From Candidatus Sumerlaeota bacterium (GTDB lineage Bacteria > Sumerlaeota > Sumerlaeia > SLMS01 > JAHLLQ01), in assembly GCA_030156535.1 (NCBI GenBank), contig JASGMJ010000007.1, positions 1-64,000 of the forward strand: DNA of 64,000 nucleotides, given 5' to 3'. The position numbers and the translations under genes are program-made. Under the pieces are notes generated by a model. That model was not told where the DNA came from. It ran no database searches and saw only the letters and a program-made list of their open reading frames with translations. Below are positions 41,409 through 49,731 of this stretch, in pieces. Positions within the stretch are counted from its first letter, which is position 1, and each line of letters starts with the position of its first letter.

Positions 41409-42215
41409 GTGGCAAATCGGATCGCAAAAGGCAAAACGATGATGACGCGGCATAGCCAGCGCTCCAATGCGGGCTTTACGGCAGTGGAGATGGCGATGGT
41501 GGCGACAGTGATCGCGATTATCGCGCTGCTGATCCTGCCGATCTTCCGCCAGCGCGCGGAAGCGGCACGAGAAGCAGCAGTGGTGGACGAGCTCTCCTCG
41601 CTGGCCAAGGCCCAGCTTCTGGTCGAGGCGGACACGGGGATTCAGGCTCGCCTCCAGGACTTGGACAACGGCCAGGGAATCGACAACGGCCTTTCCAATG
41701 CCGTGGCCACACCGCTGGCGGCGTGGAACGGGACACTGGAGACCGTCCTCCCCATCTCACGCGCAACGATCGACGCCAACTGGAAGGGGCCCTATGCGGC
41801 ACCCAAGAACTTCCTGTACGTTGGCGACATTAATGCGGATGCGTTCCTGAGCAATTACATCTATCAGGGACCAGGCAGCCCGGGCTTCATCTATGTCGTG
41901 GGCAACGGATACGAGCCAGCCTATACAGGCGGCGAAGCCGATGACTTCAGCAGCCCTGATATCAATAACCTGCCCGGCGACCGCTATCCCGTGGACCCGT
42001 GGGGCCAGCCCTATATCTTCTATGGGCAGGGGCGCTTTCCGGCCGACGACCTGACGGAATCGACTTTCAATTCGAGCGTTCTGTATTCGCTCGGACCCGA
42101 CGGCATCCCCGGCCTTGATACCGTGCCTTTCCAGGCAGCGGACAGCTATCGCCGTCCAACGGTGTACAATGGGAGCACCCTGGGTCAGGGCGACGATTTC
42201 GAGTACCGTTTCTAG
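41409..42215 (+). CDS. GspG-like pseudopilin
   Basis: A 268-residue protein with NAG|FTAVEMAMVATVIAIIALL and Glu5. The G-family calcium loop is well kept: 'YPVDPWGQPYIFYG', then 'LYSLGPDGIPGLD'. The insertion between helix and loop makes it almost twice the length of classical GspG. The GTG 41409 start follows GAGGGATACCACC and is 11 bases after the previous stop. In type II secretion G proteins polymerise into the pseudopilus. Confidence 0.75.
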   Translation: MANRIAKGKTMMTRHSQRSNAGFTAVEMAMVATVIAIIALLILPIFRQRAEAAREAAVVDELSSLAKAQLLVEADTGIQARLQDLDNGQGIDNGLSNAVATPLAAWNGTLETVLPISRATIDANWKGPYAAPKNFLYVGDINADAFLSNYIYQGPGSPGFIYVVGNGYEPAYTGGEADDFSSPDINNLPGDRYPVDPWGQPYIFYGQGRFPADDLTESTFNSSVLYSLGPDGIPGLDTVPFQAADSYRRPTVYNGSTLGQGDDFEYRF

Positions 42216-42283
42216 CAGGCAGACCACACGGAAACGGCAGAGAGAGCAAGACAACCGGAGCGACACAGACGAGGTTGATCGAT

Positions 42284-43075
42284 ATGCAGCGGCAGCACGG
42301 CAGAAAGATCGCACGAACGAGAGGCTTCTCGATTATCGAGTTGCTCGTGGCGATCATTATCATTGGCATTCTCGCCGCGATTCTGATCCCGATCGTTGCC
42401 AACCGCAGCGATCAGGCTCGCAGGGCGCGCGCGGAATCGGATCTGGAACGCATTGGCGACGCCTTGGAGCGCGCGGCGATCGACACGGCCTTCTACCCCC
42501 GCCTTTTCATGCTCGACGATACGTCAGCTTCTGGCCTGACGACCACAGGAGCTTTCAATCGTGACACGAGCGCCGATCCCGTTGTCGACGCACGCAAGTT
42601 CAACAATGTCGGAATGTATGGTGGTGCGACTTCCCACCAGAACACTAACCAACTATTCATCGACCCGGCGACGGGCGATCTGGTGACGACGGCACAGGGC
42701 TTTATTCTGCGCACCCAGATGGAAACAAATGAGACGGAATTCAATTGGAACGGGCCGTACATCACGTTCCAAGATGACTCAAACTTCTACCAAGGCGACA
42801 CGACAGCTCTGCCCGATCAGATTCCCGACGACCCGTGGGGGAACAACTACCTGCTGTTCACCCGCAATGGATTGGTGCTGGAGCCGGAAGGTGTTTTGCA
42901 GTCTAGCGGAACGGCATACATGCCACCGAACACTGTTGGGGCGATTCTCGCTCCGGTGGACGTATTCGACCGCTTGACGATCGTCAGCCTGGGGCCGAAT
43001 GGTTTGCCGGGCGACGGGTCTGTCGGGGCTATCCCCGGGACAGGCGACGATCTGGTACGCCAGGTGGGACGCTGA
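42284..43075 (+). CDS. GspG-like pseudopilin
   Basis: A 263-residue protein with TRG|FSIIELLVAIIIIGILAAILIP, the most canonical prepilin segment in this cluster. 'IPDDPWGNNYLLFTRNG' and 'IVSLGPNGLPGDG' are the G-type loops. ATG 42284 is preferred to a TTG nine bases upstream. It lies 68 bases after the previous gene. An internal promoter for the next gene starts shortly after it ends. Confidence 0.75.
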   Translation: MQRQHGRKIARTRGFSIIELLVAIIIIGILAAILIPIVANRSDQARRARAESDLERIGDALERAAIDTAFYPRLFMLDDTSASGLTTTGAFNRDTSADPVVDARKFNNVGMYGGATSHQNTNQLFIDPATGDLVTTAQGFILRTQMETNETEFNWNGPYITFQDDSNFYQGDTTALPDQIPDDPWGNNYLLFTRNGLVLEPEGVLQSSGTAYMPPNTVGAILAPVDVFDRLTIVSLGPNGLPGDGSVGAIPGTGDDLVRQVGR

Positions 43076-43120
43076 GAAAACATCGGCAACGAGTGAAGTG
43101 AAGGATTGAAGACAGGCAAG

Positions 43121-43150
43121 TTGACAGACGCACGAGACGTAACCCATACT
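43121..43150 (+). promoter_or_regulatory. Internal promoter in the pseudopilin cluster
   Basis: TTGACA (43121-43126, perfect), an 18-base spacer and CATACT (43145-43150). It would drive the last two pseudopilin genes separately from the upstream seven, with a leader of about 42 bases. Confidence 0.5.
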
Positions 43151-43198
43151 AAGACAAGTCTCGGCGAAGAGACCCCGATTCGGAGGCCAGTAGGCACC

Positions 43199-43990
43199 AT
43201 GAAATCCCTTCTTAGAAACCGGCGCCGGGCCGTAACGCTGACAGAACTGCTGGTGGTGCTAGCAATCATTTCACTGCTGGCGACTATCGCTGTCCCGGTT
43301 TACGTTCAGAAAACCGAGCAGGCGCGGCGGGCAACGGCGCGATTTGAAGTGCGGGCCATTGCCGAGGCACAGGAATCCGTGGCAGTCACGCACGGCTTCT
43401 ACGTCCCGATTCACCTGCTTGACAACCTGCCCATCGACACGACGGACGTCGACACGCGCGACGACTTCGATCAGTACGACAACCCGGGCTCGGTGAGCTT
43501 GGTGGACGTCAGTGTCGAGATCAAGAGCCAGGACGGCAATCAGCCCACGCTCCAGGACGGCTTGAACGGCACCAACGCCCGCGCCGCACAACTGGTCAAC
43601 TTCTGGTCGGGTCCGTTCCTGAACCCCAACCGCGTGGCGACGGACAACACCCGCAGCATCCAGAACACGTCCTACGACGTGGTGCTGGACCCCTGGGGCC
43701 GCCCGTATCTGTTCTTCTCGCCCGTGGGCATCATCGCGAACAGCGATGTCACGGACCTGACGAGCTACGACTCTTACACGGCCGGTGTTAGCCGCATTAG
43801 CGTGGACAACGGCGAAGTGAATGATTTCGACGGCAGCTCCGGCGACCTGTTCGACCGCTTTGCGATCGTCTCCTACGGGGCGAACGGCGTGCGCGACCTG
43901 ACGAACAGCGGTTCGTCGGGCTTCACCGGCGACGACATCTTCTACACGTTCGGCTACACGGTGAACGAAACGGCATTCAACATCTTCTAA
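43199..43990 (+). CDS. GspG-like pseudopilin with Ala-Val cleavage site
   Basis: A 263-residue protein. The leader cut would be RRA|VTLTELLVVLAIISLLATIAVP, with Ala at -1 and Val at +1, while Glu5 is kept. 'LDPWGRPYLFFSPVG' and 'IVSYGANGVRD' are the G-type loops. ATG 43199 follows GGAGG at 12 bases. A promoter just upstream (43121-43150) suggests separate or boosted expression of this and the next gene. Confidence 0.7.
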   Translation: MKSLLRNRRRAVTLTELLVVLAIISLLATIAVPVYVQKTEQARRATARFEVRAIAEAQESVAVTHGFYVPIHLLDNLPIDTTDVDTRDDFDQYDNPGSVSLVDVSVEIKSQDGNQPTLQDGLNGTNARAAQLVNFWSGPFLNPNRVATDNTRSIQNTSYDVVLDPWGRPYLFFSPVGIIANSDVTDLTSYDSYTAGVSRISVDNGEVNDFDGSSGDLFDRFAIVSYGANGVRDLTNSGSSGFTGDDIFYTFGYTVNETAFNIF

Positions 43991-44053
43991 GAGACCTCGA
44001 CCGGCGAGAGACCGCCATCGAAGGCGGACGACACCGACAGGACACGCAGGACA

Positions 44054-44707
44054 ATGAATAAACGACTCAAATACGGCGTGACGCTTCTCGAACTGATCGT
44101 GGTGCTCGTCATCATTGCGATTCTTTCGACGGTTGCCGCCGGCGTGTACACCAAGGAGGTCCTGAGGGCGAAGGTCGCGCGAACGCGGGCGGAAATCCGC
44201 ACGCTGGAAGTCGCGATCAATCGCTACGAGATCGACACGGGGCAGTACCCTCCTTCAAGCAGCGGCACCAACCTGGCACCCAGCCCAATCAATCCGGTCT
44301 CTCCCTTCGAGGGGAGCGGGTACTTGCAGACGTCGCTGCGTGCCAGCCTGAACGGCAATTCCGCCGCGCCGCTGAGCCTGCGCTGGTTCGGCCCTTATCT
44401 GGACTGGGACGAGAATCGCCTTGGAACGCTGACGGGAACGGCGATCACGGCCGCGACCTCCCCTGCTGAAATCCAGTTCCTCGATCCCTTCTATGGCGCC
44501 TACTACTACATCCGCAGCGACGACTACGCGACGATGGGCGGAACGTTCCTTCCCGCCAGCAGCCCGTACCGCGCCACGGAAACGTACTACAACGCCTCGA
44601 CGTTCCAGATCATTTCCTTCGGGCCCAACGGCACGTCGGACTTCACGCCTAACGCGCTGGGCACGGACGGCGACGACATCACGAACTGGGACGGCCCGCT
44701 GAACTGA
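44054..44707 (+). CDS. GspG-like pseudopilin, last of the cluster
   Basis: A 217-residue protein with KYG|VTLLELIVVLVIIAILSTVAAG, the right length of leader (eight residues) and Glu5. The first soluble helix 'RAKVARTRAEIRTLEVAINRYEIDTGQYP' (shown in parts: TRAEIRTLEVAINRYEIDTG) is the classic GspG pattern. The calcium loop has drifted to 'LDPFYGAYYYI', and 'IISFGPNGTSDF' is kept. A strong terminator follows at 44739-44776. Confidence 0.75.
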   Translation: MNKRLKYGVTLLELIVVLVIIAILSTVAAGVYTKEVLRAKVARTRAEIRTLEVAINRYEIDTGQYPPSSSGTNLAPSPINPVSPFEGSGYLQTSLRASLNGNSAAPLSLRWFGPYLDWDENRLGTLTGTAITAATSPAEIQFLDPFYGAYYYIRSDDYATMGGTFLPASSPYRATETYYNASTFQIISFGPNGTSDFTPNALGTDGDDITNWDGPLN

Positions 44708-44738
44708 CACGGCCCGCTCTTCCATATACGTTCTCCCC

Positions 44739-44776
44739 CACCGGCCAGCGCCCCGTGCGCTGGCCGGTGTCTTTTT
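44739..44776 (+). terminator. Rho-independent terminator of the pseudopilin cluster
   Basis: A perfect 13-bp stem, CACCGGCCAGCGC (44739-44751) with GCGCTGGCCGGTG (44757-44769), a five-base loop and TCTTTTT. It is the strongest terminator in the window. Confidence 0.9.
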
Positions 44777-44926
44777 GCGGGAAGAGTGTGCTTTGCGAAC
44801 GCCGCTTCCTCTCTTCACTTGCCGCGCGGCGGAAAGCACGGGAAGGTTGAAAAAATGGCAGCGCCCCCAGGCCAACCGGAGGCGGCGCCAGGCAGTCGGA
44901 TTGATGGAAGGAGCAGGCGAACGACA

Positions 44927-46021
44927 ATGGCCTGTGGATCGAGAATCGCAATGATGTTGGCCGCGGGCGTACTCGCCACCGGCACGATGGCGTGGGCGCA
45001 AGACACGCCCACTTCGAAACCGGCCGCCAGTCCCGACAAGAAGCCGGCCGTGGCAGCGCCCACGGCGCCGGAGGCTCCCGAGGTGCGCCCCCCCGCGCCG
45101 GAGGGAATGCGGTACTGGATGCTGAGAGGCGGCGGCGAGGTCGTCGGCCGCGAAATGAAACGCACGCCCAGCGAGGTCTTCATCGACATCGGCCCCCGCA
45201 TCATTGGCGTGCCCGCCGATTCGATCATTGAAGATGCCTCGCTGGAGAAGGCACCCGAACTGAGCGCGGCGCCGCAGCTCGGCCGGGCGCGCGGTGTGTA
45301 TGATCCCGAGACGGGGTCGCTGGTTTTCACTGGTGGAGCAAAATCAGGGACGGAGATGCTGAGCCAGCAGGAGATGGTGGACCAGGCCAAGAAGAGCGTG
45401 GTGCTGATTACGAATCCACGCGGCGCAGGGTCGGGATTCGTGCTGGATACGCAGGGACATATCGTGACGAACCACCATGTGGTGCGGAACGAGAAGTACC
45501 AGACCGTGAACATTTTCAAGAAGACCGGCGACAAGTGGGAGCGTCTGAAGCTGGACAATGTTCCCGTCGAAGCGTACAGCGACTTGTACGACATCGCGTT
45601 GCTGAAGCTGGACCTGAAGGACGTGGAAGCGAAGGGGGTGGAGCTCGTCCCCTTGCCCATCGCGGCGCCGGGTACGCTGCAAGTGGGCGACGACGTGTTC
45701 GCGATTGGCAATCCGGGCGGCATCGGGCAATTGCTCGAGCACTCGGTGACGGAGGGGATTGCGAGTTCGTTGGCGCGCAACGTGGGCGACGTGCTCTATA
45801 TCCAGACAACGGCGGCAGTGAATCCGGGCAACAGTGGCGGGCCGCTGATCAACGCGAGGGGCGAAGTGGTGGGGCTGATTACGCTGAAGGCCTTCATGCA
45901 GGAAGGGATTGGCTTCGCACTCCCCGTGGAACTGATCAATGTATTCCTCTCCCATCCGGAGTCGTACGCCTACTCCGAGAAGGCGGAAAACAAGGGCGTG
46001 CGGTATCTTCCTCCGGAATAA
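44927..46021 (+). CDS. Exported trypsin-like serine protease, HtrA-like without PDZ
   Basis: A 364-residue protein with a signal peptide (MMLAAGVLATGTMAWA) and a Pro/Ala-rich linker. The triad is His184 (VTNHHVV), Asp222 (LYDIALLKL) and Ser303 (NPGNSGGPL). It ends soon after the protease domain ('EGIGFALPVELINVFL') with no PDZ domain, unlike DegP/DegQ. Residues ~60-110 hold a small extra domain (MRYWMLRGGGEVVGREM). It probably acts in periplasmic protein quality control or processing. ATG 44927 is preceded by AAGGAG, but with long spacing. Confidence 0.8.
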   Translation: MACGSRIAMMLAAGVLATGTMAWAQDTPTSKPAASPDKKPAVAAPTAPEAPEVRPPAPEGMRYWMLRGGGEVVGREMKRTPSEVFIDIGPRIIGVPADSIIEDASLEKAPELSAAPQLGRARGVYDPETGSLVFTGGAKSGTEMLSQQEMVDQAKKSVVLITNPRGAGSGFVLDTQGHIVTNHHVVRNEKYQTVNIFKKTGDKWERLKLDNVPVEAYSDLYDIALLKLDLKDVEAKGVELVPLPIAAPGTLQVGDDVFAIGNPGGIGQLLEHSVTEGIASSLARNVGDVLYIQTTAAVNPGNSGGPLINARGEVVGLITLKAFMQEGIGFALPVELINVFLSHPESYAYSEKAENKGVRYLPPE

Positions 46022-46060
46022 CAAAGTCTCAAAGCATGTGACTGAAAGGCGAGTGTGAGC

Positions 46061-47899
46061 ATGATGACCGTTTCTCTTCGTACCTCCCTGAGTGCCGTTG
46101 CTATTGGCTGCTCGTTGCTGCTGGCTGCGAGTGGCGCGTGGGCGCAGTCGCTCGTCGAGAGCCTGCCGGACGACATGCTGTGGTGCGTGTCAGTGCGTGA
46201 TGCGTCGGAGTTGCGCGGGAAGTTCTCGCAGAGTCCGCTGGGGGCGGCGTGGCGCAGTCCCGAGTTCGACCAGGCCCGCACGGCGCTCGAAGAGGAATGG
46301 GAAAAGGCGGCCCAGAGTGTGGAGGAGGATACGGGCCTCGTTCCCGGAGACGTGCTCAAGGAAATCCAGGGCGCGGCGGCGCTGTTCTCGACGCACTTGA
46401 AGTACGTCAAGGACGGCGACCGGCGAGGTTCCGAGTGGGATATTTGCCTGGTGGCCGAAGTGCCGAAGGAACGCCAGGAGAAGGTGCAGGAGATGCTGCG
46501 TGACCTGCTGGACAAGGTCGCAACCGAAGGCGAACGCAGCGCCGAAGAATTCCGCGGCATTCGCATTTACCGCCTGGATATAGAGAAGATCACCACGGAG
46601 AAAGACCTGCCCGAAGAGTACGCTGACCTCGATTTCGAGCACGAACTGCAGATTCACGTGCAGTACGCATTCACGGACGATCACCTGGTGCTGTGCGAGG
46701 GGCCGAACGAGCCGGCGAAGAAGGTGCTGAATGCGCTGCTGTCGGCGGAAGCACCGCGACTGGGCGGGGTTGAAGGCTACCGGCGCCTTGCGGCAGAAAC
46801 ACAGTCGACAACCGCGGATGTGGCGACCTGGGTGAATATTCCCCTGCTGCTCGACTCGTGGACATCTGCGGACCCGGCGGGCGAAGCAGGCAAGATGCTC
46901 GACCACTCGGGCGTGCGTTCGCTCGGCGGCGCGATGCTGGTGTACGAAATGTCCACGAGCGAGATGCGGACGCGCGCGGCGCTGGAAAAGGGGCGCGAGC
47001 ATTCAGGCATCGTGGAGATGCTCTACTCGGGAGGACTCCTGCGCACCGAGTCGGTCCGGCGCGTGCCCGCCGATGTTTACAACCTGACGGCCTGGACGCT
47101 GGACCTCGGCCCGATCTGGAAGACGATCCGCGAGATGATGCGCACGTCGGGCTCCGGGTCGGATGTGTTTCTTGAGGCATGGCTGACTTCCACGAAGCAG
47201 AACTTCGAGGTCGATCTCGAAGCCGATCTGATCGACCACATTGCGGGAGAGCATGTGTTCTACCGCAGGCCGCCTTCGGAAGATGCCGCAGCCACGACCA
47301 CTCCGATGCCGGGCGTGCCGCCCGAGGCCATGGTGCCGCTCTCGTCAAATGCCGCGCTCATCGGGCTGACCAATGGCCAGCAAACGGTGGATGCCCTGGA
47401 CAAGTTGCTGAACAAGCTGACGGAACCGCCGTTCCAGTTCCCCATCGAGCGCCAAGAGCAGGCGGGCTTCGGGATCTGGAAGGTGAAGGAAGACGCTCCG
47501 TACCCCAATGAGACGCGCATTGCCATCGGGCTGACGCCCACGGCGCTCGTCATCGGCAGCAGTCCGCTGGAGACGCGCGAAGCGATGCGCCGTCTGGCGG
47601 GGGGCGATGAGAAGGCGTTGTCTGGCGATCCAGGGTTCCAGGCAATGATGAAGCTCGCGCCCACAGAGGACCTGCGGATTCTGAGCTACCAGAGCCCGGA
47701 TGCCTACGAGATGGCGGCAAAGCAACTGCGCATGCAGGCGGCGTTGGCGTCCTACTACGATGCGGAGTCGATCTTCTCGGCTGACGCGGTGCCACCGGCA
47801 TCGTGGTGGAAGCGCTACTTCGGCCCAAGCATCGCGTGGGGCCAGGTGACGCCGACGATGTTGAAGGGCGAGTCGGTCTTCCAGATGCGCACGGAGTAG
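46061..47899 (+). CDS. Secreted DUF3352-like protein, 612 aa
   Basis: The signal peptide is clear (SAVAIGCSLLLAASGAWAQ). The body alternates 'SLPDDMLWCVSVRDASELRGKF', 'TDDHLVLCEGPNEPAKKVLNAL', 'RLAAETQSTTADVATWVNIPLLL' and 'IGLTPTALVIGSSPLETREAM'. This resembles the DUF3352 type, in which each unit reads 'vP.dt...v.v.d'. No catalytic motif is recognised. It follows the protease gene by about 40 bases on the same strand, so co-expression is likely. It is probably periplasmic or outer-membrane associated. ATG 46061 is seven bases after AAGGCGAG. Confidence 0.6.
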   Translation: MMTVSLRTSLSAVAIGCSLLLAASGAWAQSLVESLPDDMLWCVSVRDASELRGKFSQSPLGAAWRSPEFDQARTALEEEWEKAAQSVEEDTGLVPGDVLKEIQGAAALFSTHLKYVKDGDRRGSEWDICLVAEVPKERQEKVQEMLRDLLDKVATEGERSAEEFRGIRIYRLDIEKITTEKDLPEEYADLDFEHELQIHVQYAFTDDHLVLCEGPNEPAKKVLNALLSAEAPRLGGVEGYRRLAAETQSTTADVATWVNIPLLLDSWTSADPAGEAGKMLDHSGVRSLGGAMLVYEMSTSEMRTRAALEKGREHSGIVEMLYSGGLLRTESVRRVPADVYNLTAWTLDLGPIWKTIREMMRTSGSGSDVFLEAWLTSTKQNFEVDLEADLIDHIAGEHVFYRRPPSEDAAATTTPMPGVPPEAMVPLSSNAALIGLTNGQQTVDALDKLLNKLTEPPFQFPIERQEQAGFGIWKVKEDAPYPNETRIAIGLTPTALVIGSSPLETREAMRRLAGGDEKALSGDPGFQAMMKLAPTEDLRILSYQSPDAYEMAAKQLRMQAALASYYDAESIFSADAVPPASWWKRYFGPSIAWGQVTPTMLKGESVFQMRTE

Positions 47900-47947
47900 C
47901 ACGGGGCATTTCCCAAGTCCCCGTTCTCCCTGGTGCGCTTGCCGCCC

Positions 47948-48871
47948 CTACTCCGCCGCGATGGGATCAAGGCGGCTGGAGCTGAGCCACGTTTCCAGCG
48001 TGCCGACAGTCCCGTTGTGGTCGAGATCCTGCGTGTGCACGAAGAGCACGCGATTTTCCAGAAGGATCTGCTCGGAAAGATCGGGATGGGCGACGACGGC
48101 GTACTCCGTCCCTGATTTCGTCAACTGCGTCATGATCTCGACGTTTCGGGCGGCGAGATGGTTGGTGAAGATGCTGACGAAGCGCGCGCCGGAGTTGCGC
48201 GCGGCCCACGCGGAGTACTGCTCGGTGCGGGCATAGCTGGCATCGAGCAGGTAGACTTCCTCGATGTTGGCTTCCATGCCGCCGTGCTCCAGGATGTAGG
48301 AGATCACGCGGTAGGCACCGCTGTGGCCGGAGAGCAGAATACGCCCCGGCTTGGCTCCGGGCGCGATGCCGCGCTTATCGAGTTCGGCCATCACTTCATC
48401 GACGAGCAGCGCGAAGACACCGGGATCTTCGAGTTTGCCGCCACCGGAATCCCCGGCATTCTTGGGGCCTTCGGGAAAAACAAAGATCACGTTCCTTCCG
48501 CTGGCGGCGACCATCTCGCGCAGGTGCATGGTCTCGAAGGACTCGCGGACGCTGTTGCCGTGACCGTGAAAGTAGAAGAGCAGGTCAACGCGCTCCCCCG
48601 CCCTGAAGCCCGCCGGAACAAAGAAGCCGACGCTGGAATCCGTGTAGTGCGGGTCCTTGGGCCAATGCTTGCCCGAGCTGTTCGTGAAGCCTTCCTCGCG
48701 GCTGGAGTGCGGGTAGGGGGCGTTCTCCATCGGAACGATGAACGTTTCGCCCAAGGGGGAAACGCCTTCAACGCCGGGCGCTGGCGTGGAAGCGGGTTCC
48801 TCGTCAGCGGCGGCGTATGCTGCGAGGACGAGAAGAGAGAGAAGAGCGAAGAGGAGCGGGCGTTGGCGCAT
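47948..48871 (-). CDS. Secreted alpha/beta hydrolase
   Basis: A 307-residue exported protein with signal peptide RPLLFALLSLLVLAAYAAA. 'LLFYFHGHGNSV' (oxyanion HG) and the nucleophile elbow GHSGA (Ser183) are visible. A late His would lie in the 'VVAHPDL' or 'LFVHTQDLDHNGT' region. The length and motifs fit carboxylesterase or polyhydroxybutyrate-depolymerase-like enzymes. The substrate is unknown. It is the third gene of a minus-strand unit after the exonuclease and the methyltransferase, 63 bases downstream of the latter. Confidence 0.7.
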   Translation of the reverse strand: MRQRPLLFALLSLLVLAAYAAADEEPASTPAPGVEGVSPLGETFIVPMENAPYPHSSREEGFTNSSGKHWPKDPHYTDSSVGFFVPAGFRAGERVDLLFYFHGHGNSVRESFETMHLREMVAASGRNVIFVFPEGPKNAGDSGGGKLEDPGVFALLVDEVMAELDKRGIAPGAKPGRILLSGHSGAYRVISYILEHGGMEANIEEVYLLDASYARTEQYSAWAARNSGARFVSIFTNHLAARNVEIMTQLTKSGTEYAVVAHPDLSEQILLENRVLFVHTQDLDHNGTVGTLETWLSSSRLDPIAAE

Positions 48872-48934
48872 GGTGTGGACTCCGGCAGGTGCGATGACGT
48901 GATGAAACGATGGATGCCTGCATGGGGCAAGGGA

Positions 48935-49723
48935 TCAAAAGCGCCGACAGAGAACAATCCAGCGCGAGGAGCCGGCAGCGTGGTAGGCGCCGCCCGTGTA
49001 GTCGCCCCATTCGCGCACGGGCTCCAGGCCTTTGGCGGCGAGCGCGGCGCGTAGCTCCCCGGGATGGAAGAGGCGGACGGATTCGCGGAACTGGTGGTGC
49101 AGCTTGCCGCCGTGAAACACGCGTACATCCTTTTCGACACGGCGCTGTCCGGCGGTCAGGCGCTTTGCCGTTTCCACGCGCGAGCCATCGGGGAACTGCT
49201 CGACGGCAACGCCATCGTTGCTGTCGGCCATCTCCGCCAGCACCTGGGGGGCATTGAGAAAGTCGAACAGGTACCACCCCCGGGGACGCAGCACGCGGGT
49301 GACTTCGCCGAAGACGCCAAAGTTTTCCTCGTCACTCTCGAAGTAGCCAAAGGCCGTGAAGAAGTGCGTCACGAGGCCAAAAGAACCCGCCACGAAAGGA
49401 AGGTGGCGCTTGTCCCCGCGCACAAAGCAGGGGCAGTTGCGTCCTGAAGCCTCGCCGCAGCCATAGCGCTCCCGAAAGAGTTCAGTGGCAGCATTGAGCA
49501 GGTCGGCCGAGAGATCGAAACCGACGACGTGATAGCCTTCGCCGCGAAGGGCGACAACGTGGCGTCCGGCGCCGCAGCAGAGGTCGAGCACGGGAGTGTC
49601 AGCATCAACGGCGGCATTGGCAAGCAGCGTGCGCACGGCATGGCTCGCCTCGTCCACATCGCGGTGGCGGTAGCGTTCAAGATAGTCGGCACCAAAGGCC
49701 GCTTCGTACCATGGTTTTGACAA
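48935..49723 (-). CDS. SAM-dependent class I methyltransferase
   Basis: A 262-residue protein with motif I 'VLDLCCGAGRHVVAL', motif II-like 'VVGFDLSADLL', and 'FGLVTHFFTAFGYFESDEEN' before 'VLRPRGWYLFDFLN'. This is the common Methyltransf_25/UbiE-like layout for small-molecule methylation. The substrate cannot be told from sequence. A Cys/Gly-rich insertion (GCGEASGRNCPC) sits after motif II. It starts eight bases after the exonuclease stop, so the two are in one operon. Confidence 0.8.
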   Translation of the reverse strand: MSKPWYEAAFGADYLERYRHRDVDEASHAVRTLLANAAVDADTPVLDLCCGAGRHVVALRGEGYHVVGFDLSADLLNAATELFRERYGCGEASGRNCPCFVRGDKRHLPFVAGSFGLVTHFFTAFGYFESDEENFGVFGEVTRVLRPRGWYLFDFLNAPQVLAEMADSNDGVAVEQFPDGSRVETAKRLTAGQRRVEKDVRVFHGGKLHHQFRESVRLFHPGELRAALAAKGLEPVREWGDYTGGAYHAAGSSRWIVLCRRF

Positions 49724-49731
49724 TGTTTGCC

